26,411 nt of DNA from positions 1 through 26,411 of the forward strand of contig CAKSVQ010000017.1 in the NCBI GenBank assembly GCA_934504065.1, given 5' to 3'. The notes under the pieces are model-generated. The model saw only the letters and a program-made list of their open reading frames with translations, was not told where the DNA came from and searched no databases. Shown in pieces: positions 8,291-13,346 of this stretch. How positions within the stretch are numbered: position 1 is the stretch's first letter; each line of letters starts with the position of its first letter. Position numbers and translations under genes: made by a program. The DNA is from an uncultured Dysosmobacter sp. (GTDB lineage: Bacteria; Bacillota; Clostridia; Oscillospirales; Oscillospiraceae).

Positions 8291-9304
8291 TTACGCCTCC
8301 AGAGACTTCATCATGTCGTGCAGCTTGAGGATCTTGCGGGCCACGTGGTCGAAAACCTCGGGGGTGAGGGACTGCGCACCGTCGCACAGGGCATGGGCAG
8401 GGTCGTTGTGCACCTCGATCTGCAGTCCGTCGCATCCGGTGGCCACCGCGCCGCAGGCCAGCGGCTCCACCAGCCAGCTCTTGCCCGTGGCATGGCTGGG
8501 GTCGATGATGATGGGCAGGTGGGTCAGCTTGCGCAGCACGGGGATAGCGGCCAGGTCCAGCGTGTTGCGGGTGTAGCTTTCAAAGGTGCGGATGCCCCGC
8601 TCGCAGAGGATCACGTTTTCATTGCCGCCTGCCATCACGTATTCGGCGCTCATCAGCCACTCTTCATAGGTGGCGGACATGCCGCGCTTGATCATCACGG
8701 GCTTGTCCTGCTTGCCCACGGCCTTGAGCAGGTCGAAGTTCTGCATGTTCCGGGCACCGATCTGGATGACGTCCACGTTCTTGAACAGGGGCAGCTGGTT
8801 GATCTCCATCAGCTCGGTGACGATGGGCAGCCCGGTCTCCTGCTTGGCGACCTCCAGAATTTCCAGACCTCTGGCGCCAAGGCCCTGGAAGGAGTAAGGA
8901 GAGGTGCGGGGCTTGAACGCGCCGCCACGCAGCATGGTGGCGCCGCTGGCCTTCACGGCCTTGGCGATGGCCACCACCTGCTCCTCGCTCTCCACCGAGC
9001 AGGGGCCCGCCATGATGGTGAGGTTGCCGCCGCCGATCTGGGTGTTGCCCACCTCGACCACGGTGTCCTCGGGGTGGAACTTGCGGTTGGCGTTTTTATA
9101 GGGTTCCTGCACACGCTTGACATCCTCCACGATGTCCAGCGCGGAGATCAGGTCGATATCCAGCGCGGAGGTGTCGCCCACCAGTCCGAGGATGGTGTGG
9201 GCCTCGCCGATGCTGGTGTGAATGGAAACGCCCTTGTCCTGCAGCCAGGCGATCAGGCTTTCCAGTTGGTCACGGTTGGGGTTGTGTTTGAGAATGACGA
9301 TCAT
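8291..9304 (-). CDS. aroF: DAHP synthase, type I-beta with N-terminal ferredoxin-like domain
   Basis: The 337-residue enzyme condenses PEP and erythrose 4-phosphate, the entry step of the pathway. Residues 1 to about 70 (MIVILKHNPNRDQLESLIAW onward) are the ferredoxin-like regulatory domain that mediates Tyr/Phe feedback in the Thermotoga-type enzymes. The barrel follows: AGPCSVES (99-106) with metal-ligand Cys102, GGAFKPRTSPYSFQGLG (127-143), QIGARNMQN (181-189), KRGMS (206-210), DPSHATG (268-274) with His271, and a C-terminal Asp308 region. The start is ATG 9304, 8 bases after GGAGG; an upstream in-frame ATG at 9328 overlaps the attenuator tail and lacks a ribosome site. First enzyme gene of the operon, directly behind the attenuator terminator, as expected for a controlled entry step. 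Confidence 0.95.
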   Translation of the reverse strand: MIVILKHNPNRDQLESLIAWLQDKGVSIHTSIGEAHTILGLVGDTSALDIDLISALDIVEDVKRVQEPYKNANRKFHPEDTVVEVGNTQIGGGNLTIMAGPCSVESEEQVVAIAKAVKASGATMLRGGAFKPRTSPYSFQGLGARGLEILEVAKQETGLPIVTELMEINQLPLFKNVDVIQIGARNMQNFDLLKAVGKQDKPVMIKRGMSATYEEWLMSAEYVMAGGNENVILCERGIRTFESYTRNTLDLAAIPVLRKLTHLPIIIDPSHATGKSWLVEPLACGAVATGCDGLQIEVHNDPAHALCDGAQSLTPEVFDHVARKILKLHDMMKSLEA

Positions 9305-9337
9305 TTCAGGTTCCTCCTTAAAAATCACAGACGGTTG

Positions 9338-9369
9338 AAAAAAGACCCGCAGCCGTTTGGCTGCGGGTC
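9338..9369 (-). terminator. Attenuator terminator upstream of aroF
   Basis: A perfect 11-bp stem (arm GACCCGCAGCC, RNA 9369-9359; partner arm 9354-9344) with the loop AAAC is followed at once by six U (9343-9338). It lies between the leader-peptide stop codon (9398) and the aroF ribosome site, so it must be overcome for the operon to be expressed. Confidence 0.93.
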
Positions 9370-9477
9370 ATCCTGTACGAACGGTTCCTAAACCGCCTTA
9401 CACGCGCACGCTTTCAGCCAAACCAAAATAAGCCTTACCATAAAAGTAGGTAAAGCTAAAGTAGCGGTATTCGGCTG
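9355..9477 (-). promoter_or_regulatory. Alternative leader RNA pairings (antiterminator and protector) of the aromatic operon attenuator
   Basis: RNA segment 2, GTTTGGCTG (9423-9415, leader codons 25-28), is perfectly complementary over 9 bp to segment 3, CAGCCAAAC (9363-9355), the inner part of the terminator 5' arm plus its loop. Pairing 2:3 excludes the terminator. Segment 1, CAGCCGAATACC (9477-9466, codons 7-11), can instead pair with segment 2 through CAGCC:GGCTG, one G-U and two A-U pairs. A ribosome paused on the Tyr/Phe codons 10-24 would cover segment 1 and free segment 2. This is the classical four-segment logic; the structures are read by eye and no energies were computed. Confidence 0.85.
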
Positions 9478-9496
9478 CACGGGCAAGGTTGGTCAT
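9398..9496 (-). CDS. Tyr/Phe-rich leader peptide of the aromatic operon
   Basis: A 32-codon reading frame starts at ATG 9496-9494 and ends at TAA 9400-9398, with an AAGGAG ribosome site 9 bases upstream. Nine of 32 codons are aromatic: Tyr at 10, 12, 17, 19 and 23, and Phe at 13, 15, 18 and 24, concentrated as YRYFSFTYFYGKAYF in residues 10-24. No Trp codon occurs. This fits sensing of the two end products whose branch genes (tyrA, pheA) are in the operon. It is followed by an alternative-pairing region and an intrinsic terminator before aroF. The peptide itself probably has no function beyond its translation rate. The combination of good ribosome site, codon bias and matched RNA structures makes a chance frame very unlikely. 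Confidence 0.93.
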   Translation of the reverse strand: MTNLARAAEYRYFSFTYFYGKAYFGLAESVRV

Positions 9497-9535
9497 GGGA
9501 GAGTGCTCCTTTTCAGAAACTCTTTAGATGTTTAA

Positions 9536-9564
9536 AGCATAACACCATATGCAGGAAAAAGAAA
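9536..9564 (-). promoter_or_regulatory. Probable promoter of the aromatic operon
   Basis: On the minus strand TGTTATGCT contains an extended -10 (TATGCT at 9541-9536 with TG one base before it). The matching -35 position 17 bases upstream reads TTTCTT, which is poor. Transcription from here would start about 35 bases before the leader ATG. The extended -10 makes it the best candidate, but it is not strong. Confidence 0.42.
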
Positions 9565-9634
9565 CTGTGAATAGTTCCAAAAATCCTGCTGCGTCACCGG
9601 GTATCTTCCGGTTATGTGCCGAAACGTGGAGGAA

Positions 9635-10183
9635 TCAGGCGGCGGGCAGGCATCCGGCCATCAAAAGGCTGGTGGCCCGCAGGATGTAACGGGAGTCCCG
9701 CACGGCGGAGGAGCGGGAGGCCATGTACTGCTGGTGGAGCTGCTCCAGCGCGGCGGTCAGCTCCTGACAGCCCTTCAGGCGGCGGACGGAGCGGTGGGCC
9801 ATGTAGCCGGAGAAGTATTGGCGCAGGTTGGTCTCATAGCGGTGGTGGTCCAACATGGTGTCCGGAAAGTTTTCGTTGTGGGGATAGGTGAAAGCGTCTG
9901 CCAGATAGTGGGTCAGCTTTCCCAGCGTGTAATACTGCCAGACCGTCCACGCCTTGCGGCGACGCTGCAAGCGGGCGATGTGGGCATAGATATATGGATG
10001 GGAATTGGTATAATTGTGACCGCCGAAGGTTTTGGCCCGCAGCGAGCCCTTCAGATAGCTCAGCGGGTTGCAGTCCGGCTGGAAGGAGCCGAGGAGAAAC
10101 GCCAACTCATAGCGCCGGGCATCAAAGCCGTTTTGACTGCGGAGCAGGGCGGAGGCCAGCAGAGTGTGGCTGCGTTTTTGCAT
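9635..10183 (-). CDS. Zinc-dependent phospholipase C-like protein, no signal peptide
   Basis: The 182-residue product matches the zinc-binding pattern of the bacterial phospholipase C / S1-P1 nuclease-like fold: Asp37 in FQPDCNP, His56 and His62 in GHNYTNSH, His92-x3-Asp96-x5-His102 in THYLADAFTYPH, and His-x3-Glu in HHRYE (113-117). The His-x3-Asp-x5-His and His-x3-Glu spacings are those of the classical enzyme's zinc ligands. Unlike secreted phospholipases it has no signal peptide and lacks the mature N-terminal Trp ligand, so it is likely cytoplasmic and its substrate is unknown. ATG 10183 is chosen because GGGAGG lies 8 bases upstream; the longer frame to 10225 starts inside the promoter. 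It is a single gene, divergent from the CoA-transferase and separate from the aromatic operon. Confidence 0.8.
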   Translation of the reverse strand: MQKRSHTLLASALLRSQNGFDARRYELAFLLGSFQPDCNPLSYLKGSLRAKTFGGHNYTNSHPYIYAHIARLQRRRKAWTVWQYYTLGKLTHYLADAFTYPHNENFPDTMLDHHRYETNLRQYFSGYMAHRSVRRLKGCQELTAALEQLHQQYMASRSSAVRDSRYILRATSLLMAGCLPAA

Positions 10184-10215
10184 ATGAAGTACCTCCCTTG
10201 CACTCGAACGGGCCC

Positions 10216-10244
10216 AGTATAGCATGATGCGCGAACACTTGCAA
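10216..10244 (-). promoter_or_regulatory. Promoter of the phospholipase C-like gene
   Basis: The minus strand reads TTGCAA (10244-10239), 17 bases, then TATACT (10221-10216) preceded by TGC, an extended -10. The inferred start lies about 25 bases ahead of the ATG at 10183. Confidence 0.75.
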
Positions 10245-10303
10245 GCAAAATGGGGGTAAAATTACAAATTCGGAAGCTTTTTTTCTTCCTTTATCCACAG
10301 GTA

Positions 10304-10332
10304 TTGCATGATTTGGCAAAATGCGGTACAAT
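10304..10332 (+). promoter_or_regulatory. Promoter of the CoA-transferase gene
   Basis: TTGCAT (10304-10309), a 17-base spacer, then TACAAT (10327-10332). It is divergent from the phospholipase promoter; about 60 bases separate the two -35 boxes. The start codon is 48 bases downstream. Confidence 0.75.
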
Positions 10333-10380
10333 TCAGACATCATACAAGGCCGACAAAATCATACAACGAGGAGGGCGCTT

Positions 10381-11733
10381 ATGGAGAAGTGGAACCCTGC
10401 GCGCCGAGGGCGCATGGCGGGAAAGGGAAGCTGGCAGGAGCAGTACCGCGCGCTGCGGATGGAGCCCGCTGAGGCGGCGGAGCTGATCCGCAGCGGAGAC
10501 ACGGTCTCCATGACCGCCGCGGCCAACTGGCCCTACGCGGTAGATGCCGCGCTGGCCCGCCGCCTGCGGCAGTGCGGCGGGAAGATCGCGCTGAACACGC
10601 TGTTTGTGCCGCTGGACACGGCGCTGCTGGCGGAGGAAAACCGGGACTTGGTGGATTGTGCCTCCAACTTCTTCGCCGGGGAGCGGCGGCTGGTGGGCCA
10701 CGGCAACATCCGCTATGTGCCCACCCACCTCAGCGCCACCGGAGACTGGATGGCGGCGCGGCGGCCCCGGGCGGCGGTGATCTCCTGCTCCGCACCGGAT
10801 GAGAACGGCTGGATGTGCCGCTCTCTCTGGGGGGCACAGGTGCACCGGAAAGTTCTGGAGCAGGCGGAGGTGCTGATCGTGGAGGTCAACGACCAGCTGC
10901 CGCGCTTTGCAAGTGACGGCGAGGCCCACATGATGCTCCACGTGTCCGAGGCGGACGCCATTGTGGAAAACAGCCATGCACCGACGGAAAATCCCCCGGC
11001 TCCGGCGGACGAGACCGATCGGCGCATCGCGGGTTATATCGCCGATCTGGTGCCGGACCGGGCCTGCGTCCAGTTCGGATTGGGAGGGCTGGCCAACGCC
11101 GTGGGCGAATGTCTGGCCGGGGCCGGAAAGAAGGACCTGGGCCTGCAGACCGAGGTCATCAGCAACTGTGTGGTCACGCTGATGGAGCAGGGGGTCATTA
11201 CCAACCGCTATAAGACCACCTGCCCCGGGCGGTCGGCGGGGGCGTATTTCATCGGCGACCGGACGCTGTGGGACTTTGCGCGGGACAACCCGGCCTTCAG
11301 CTTCAAAGAGATCGACTGGGTGAACGACGCCCGCAATATCGCCCGGAATGACCGGGTAGTCTCCATCAACAACGCCATGGAGATCGATTTGACCGGGCAG
11401 GTGAATGCCGAGAGCGTGGGTCATCGGCAGTATTCCGGCACCGGAGGCCAGCTGGAGTGGGTGCTGGGCGCCCAGTGGTCCAAGGACGGCAAAAGTATCA
11501 TCGCCCTGCGCTCCAGCTACCGGGACAAGGCGGGCAGGCTCCACTCCAAGATCGTGCCCGAGCTGCCCCTCGGCAGCATCGTCACCACGCCCCGCACCTG
11601 CGTGCAGTATGTGGTCACGGAGTACGGCGTGGCCGACCTGCGCTACCGCAGCGTTTTAGAGCGGGCCAACGCCCTCATCGCCATTGCTCACCCGGACTTC
11701 CGGGCGGAGCTGCGGCGCTCACTGCCGTTTTAA
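10381..11733 (+). CDS. Acetyl-CoA hydrolase/transferase family CoA-transferase
   Basis: The 450-residue protein belongs to the class I CoA-transferase group that includes butyryl-CoA:acetate, 4-hydroxybutyrate and succinyl-CoA transferases. Visible landmarks: VQFGLGGLANAVGE (230-243), LGLQTEVISN (253-262) whose Glu258 aligns with the glutamate that forms the CoA thioester in the family, VVSINNAMEIDLTGQVNAES (326-345), the oxyanion/CoA loop YSGTGGQLEW (351-360), GKSIIAL, and the terminal VVTEYGVADL plus IAIAHPDFRAEL. Start ATG 10381 follows AGGAGG at 7 bases; an in-frame ATG at 10321 overlaps the -10 box and is rejected. It stands alone with its own promoter and terminator. Acyl-CoA and acceptor cannot be assigned from sequence; in a fermentative Clostridia a short-chain acid exchange with acetate is most likely. 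Confidence 0.88.
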   Translation: MEKWNPARRGRMAGKGSWQEQYRALRMEPAEAAELIRSGDTVSMTAAANWPYAVDAALARRLRQCGGKIALNTLFVPLDTALLAEENRDLVDCASNFFAGERRLVGHGNIRYVPTHLSATGDWMAARRPRAAVISCSAPDENGWMCRSLWGAQVHRKVLEQAEVLIVEVNDQLPRFASDGEAHMMLHVSEADAIVENSHAPTENPPAPADETDRRIAGYIADLVPDRACVQFGLGGLANAVGECLAGAGKKDLGLQTEVISNCVVTLMEQGVITNRYKTTCPGRSAGAYFIGDRTLWDFARDNPAFSFKEIDWVNDARNIARNDRVVSINNAMEIDLTGQVNAESVGHRQYSGTGGQLEWVLGAQWSKDGKSIIALRSSYRDKAGRLHSKIVPELPLGSIVTTPRTCVQYVVTEYGVADLRYRSVLERANALIAIAHPDFRAELRRSLPF

Positions 11734-11758
11734 AGTGGAAAAGCGTTAAAATAGTGCT

Positions 11759-11791
11759 AAGAAACCGCCCCATCGGGGGGCGGTTTCTTTT
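11759..11791 (+). terminator. Intrinsic terminator of the CoA-transferase gene
   Basis: A 13-bp stem (arm AAGAAACCGCCCC at 11759-11771, partner 11777-11789) with a 5-base loop and a terminal run of T, 26 bases after the stop codon. Confidence 0.92.
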
Positions 11792-11829
11792 GCGCTTTGC
11801 TGAAAGTTTGCCAATGAAGAACGTTTTGT

Positions 11830-11858
11830 TTGACTTCATCGGCGGCCTTCTTTAAAAT
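11830..11858 (+). promoter_or_regulatory. Promoter of lrgA-lrgB
   Basis: TTGACT (11830-11835), 17 bases, then TAAAAT (11853-11858), five of six matches in each box. The transcript would start near 11865, about 55 bases before the lrgA start. Confidence 0.8.
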
Positions 11859-11873
11859 AAAGTCGATTTTCTG

Positions 11874-11893
11874 CCCCGCAGCGTGCTGCGGGG
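11874..11893 (+). promoter_or_regulatory. GC-rich hairpin in the lrgA 5' untranslated region
   Basis: CCCCGCAG (11874-11881), loop CGTG, CTGCGGGG (11886-11893): an 8-bp perfect stem about 10 bases after the predicted transcription start and 10 bases before the ribosome site. There is no T-run, so it is not a terminator; it may protect the RNA end or tune translation. Function unknown. Confidence 0.45.
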
Positions 11894-11918
11894 GACATTT
11901 GTAAAGGTGGCGTGTTTG

Positions 11919-12287
11919 TTGAAACTTCTTCTTCAAATCGGCGTGGTGTGCGGCGTTTACTGGCTGAGCCAGTGCGTGGAGCACATTCTGCCCTTCCCCT
12001 TTCCGGCCAGCGTGATCTGCCTGCTGCTGTTGCTGGTGCTGCTGCTGATCCGGGTGATCAAGGGGGCGCAGATCCAGAACGTGGCGGACTTTCTCACGGG
12101 CAGCATGGGCTTTTTCTTCCTGCCCGCTACCGTCAGCATCATGAACTATGTGGACACGATCTTTGCCAACGCAGCGGCGTTTTTTGTGATCTGCGTGGTG
12201 TCGATGCTCACCACCTTTGCCGCCACGGCGGGCACGGTGGTGCTGACCCGGCGGCTGATGCGCCGGGGGAAGGAGGAAAAGAAATGA
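11919..12287 (+). CDS. lrgA: LrgA/CidA family holin-like membrane protein
   Basis: The 122-residue protein has four predicted membrane helices: about 1-22 (KLLLQIGVVCGVYWLSQ), 27-46 (FPASVICLLLLLVLLLI), 60-80 (FLTGSMGFFFLPATVSIM) and 85-110, then a basic tail RRLMRRGKEEKK. Family members act with LrgB in the cytoplasmic membrane; classical work links them to murein hydrolase control, and Bacillus homologues to pyruvate transport. I choose the TTG at 11919, since AAAGGTGG lies 8 bases upstream and the protein then starts like other family members. A GTG at 11883 in the same frame lies within the hairpin and has no ribosome site; GTG 11907 and TTG 11916 are less well placed. The stop overlaps the lrgB start as ATGA, a coupled pair. 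Confidence 0.85.
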   Translation: MKLLLQIGVVCGVYWLSQCVEHILPFPFPASVICLLLLLVLLLIRVIKGAQIQNVADFLTGSMGFFFLPATVSIMNYVDTIFANAAAFFVICVVSMLTTFAATAGTVVLTRRLMRRGKEEKK

Positions 12288-12973
12288 GCGAGCTGGTATC
12301 TTCCGCGTTTTTCGGCGTCACGCTGACGGTGATCGCCTATTGGATCGGCATGACGGTGCAGAATAAGACGGGACTTGTGATCTGCAACCATATGGTGATC
12401 GCCGCCGGGCTGATCGTGCTGGTGCTCAAGTGCTGCGGCATTTCCTATGAGGAATACTATGTGGGCGGCAGCATCGTGAATATGTTGCTGGGGCCTGCCA
12501 CCGCCTGCATGGCGCTGACCATCTATCAAAAGTGGGAGCTGCTGAAAGAGAACTGGCTCCCGGTGCTGCTGGGGTGCCTGGCCGGGTCGGTGACCACAGT
12601 GGTCACGGTGCTGGTACTGTGCCGCCTGTTCGGCCTTTCCCCGGAGATGACGGTGTCGCTGCTGCCCAAATCCGTCAGCACGCCCATTGCCTCCGCCATT
12701 TCGGAAAGTCACGGCGGCATCGTGTCCATCACGGTGGCGGCGGTGATCTTTACGGGCATTCTGGGCAACCTGACCGGGCCGTACCTCATCAAGCTGTTCC
12801 GCGTGAAAGACCCCATGGCTGCGGGACTGGGACTGGGCGCTTGCGCCCACGGCATGGGCACGGCAAAGGCGCTTGAGATCGGCCGGACGGAGGGCGCCAT
12901 GGGCGGCCTTGCCATCGGCATCTGCGGGATCATCACGTCGCTGCTGGCACTGGGCTTCGGCTTCTTAGTGTAA
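12284..12973 (+). CDS. lrgB: LrgB family membrane protein
   Basis: The 229-residue protein has about six to seven membrane segments and the LrgB signatures LLPKSVSTPIASAISES (approximately residues 125-141), GILGNLTGP, and GLGACAHGMGTAKALE in the C-terminal third. It is the partner of LrgA and is needed for the pair's activity in the membrane. ATG 12284 lies 6-7 bases after AGGAGG and overlaps the lrgA stop by four bases, so both proteins are made from one transcript. Nearby lytTR-type regulators are not in the window. Given the CstA carrier and pyruvate kinase in the same region, a role in pyruvate exchange is possible but is only inference. Confidence 0.9.
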   Translation: MSELVSSAFFGVTLTVIAYWIGMTVQNKTGLVICNHMVIAAGLIVLVLKCCGISYEEYYVGGSIVNMLLGPATACMALTIYQKWELLKENWLPVLLGCLAGSVTTVVTVLVLCRLFGLSPEMTVSLLPKSVSTPIASAISESHGGIVSITVAAVIFTGILGNLTGPYLIKLFRVKDPMAAGLGLGACAHGMGTAKALEIGRTEGAMGGLAIGICGIITSLLALGFGFLV

Positions 12974-12984
12974 AAAAAATTGGC

Positions 12985-13014
12985 GGCCCCGCCGTTGGGA
13001 AACACGGCGGGGCC
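12985..13014. terminator. Stem-loop after lrgB
   Basis: An 11-bp perfect stem (arm GGCCCCGCCGT at 12985-12995, partner 13004-13014) begins 12 bases after the lrgB stop. A run of eight T follows it on the minus strand after five bases, none on the plus strand. It may serve as a backup stop for transcripts coming from the glnA side, or as a 3' end stabiliser for lrgB mRNA. Confidence 0.55.
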
Positions 13015-13035
13015 AAAAGAAAGAGGGGAACATGA

Positions 13036-13060
13036 GGGAGGGCGTTTGCCTTCCCTTTTT
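13036..13060 (+). terminator. Intrinsic terminator of lrgA-lrgB
   Basis: GGGAGGGC (13036-13043) pairs with GCCTTCCC (13048-13055) with one G-U, a 4-base loop, and TTTTT follows directly (13056-13060). Confidence 0.72.
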
Positions 13061-13081
13061 CCGGCTCTGGGCCGGACGGTC

Positions 13082-13119
13082 AAAAAACAGGCGCGATAGA
13101 GCCAGCGCTCCATCGCGCC
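13082..13119 (-). terminator. Probable glnA terminator on the minus strand
   Basis: Arms GGCGCGAT (minus strand 13119-13112) and ATCGCGCC (13097-13090), with an inner GAGC/GCTC pairing, are followed on the minus strand by TG and six T (13087-13082). The glnA transcript would therefore run through repeat copy A before ending here. The 373-base gap 12974-13346 holds this, two lrgB-side stem-loops, repeat A and one extra hairpin, and no gene. Confidence 0.7.
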
Positions 13120-13125
13120 ATGGGT

Positions 13126-13311
13126 TTTCGAAAAAGTGGCAGCGCCACTTTTTCGAAAGGGGATTCGCTGCGCTCCGTGCCTCGGTTGACCGCTCTGCGG
13201 TCAATTCGACACACGCTTCGCGCAGGGTGTTTTCTGCCACGCACATGTCGCGGCAGAAAACGGATTCCATTCATTTCGCGTTTCCGAACGCGAAACTCTG
13301 CGAGGCTTTTT
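13126..13311 (+). repeat. Structured dispersed repeat, copy A
   Basis: One of four related copies of about 185 bases. In order on this strand: P1, a 15-bp hairpin (13126-13158) with inner GTGGC/GCCAC; GCCTCG (13179-13184), complementary to CGAGGC at 13301-13306; P2, TTGACCGC/GCGGTCAA (13186-13204); P3, TTTTCTGCC/GGCAGAAAA (13230-13260) with a 13-base loop; P4, TTTCGCGTT/AACGCGAAA (13274-13295) with loop TCCG; then CTCTGCGAGGCTTTTT. It lies between the lrgB terminator and the glnA stop. Stem bases differ from other copies but pairing is kept. Not a known insertion sequence that I recognise; function unknown. Confidence 0.9.
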
Positions 13312-13342
13312 AACAAGCGCAGGTGGCGCAGCCACTTGTTCG
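13312..13342 (-). repeat. Extra P1-like hairpin next to the glnA stop codon
   Basis: On the minus strand, five bases after the glnA stop, CGAACAAGTGGC is followed by TGC and GCCAC, then CTGCG and CTTGTT. It resembles the P1 hairpin of repeat copy C but has a 5-base interruption in the 3' arm. Copy A is thus bounded by P1-like hairpins at both ends, unlike the other copies. Confidence 0.6.
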
Positions 13343-13346
13343 AACG

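Noticed and set aside
11815..11856. 13-codon frame beginning MKNVLFDF upstream of lrgA
   Set aside because: It overlaps the -35 and -10 boxes of the lrgA promoter and lacks a ribosome site.
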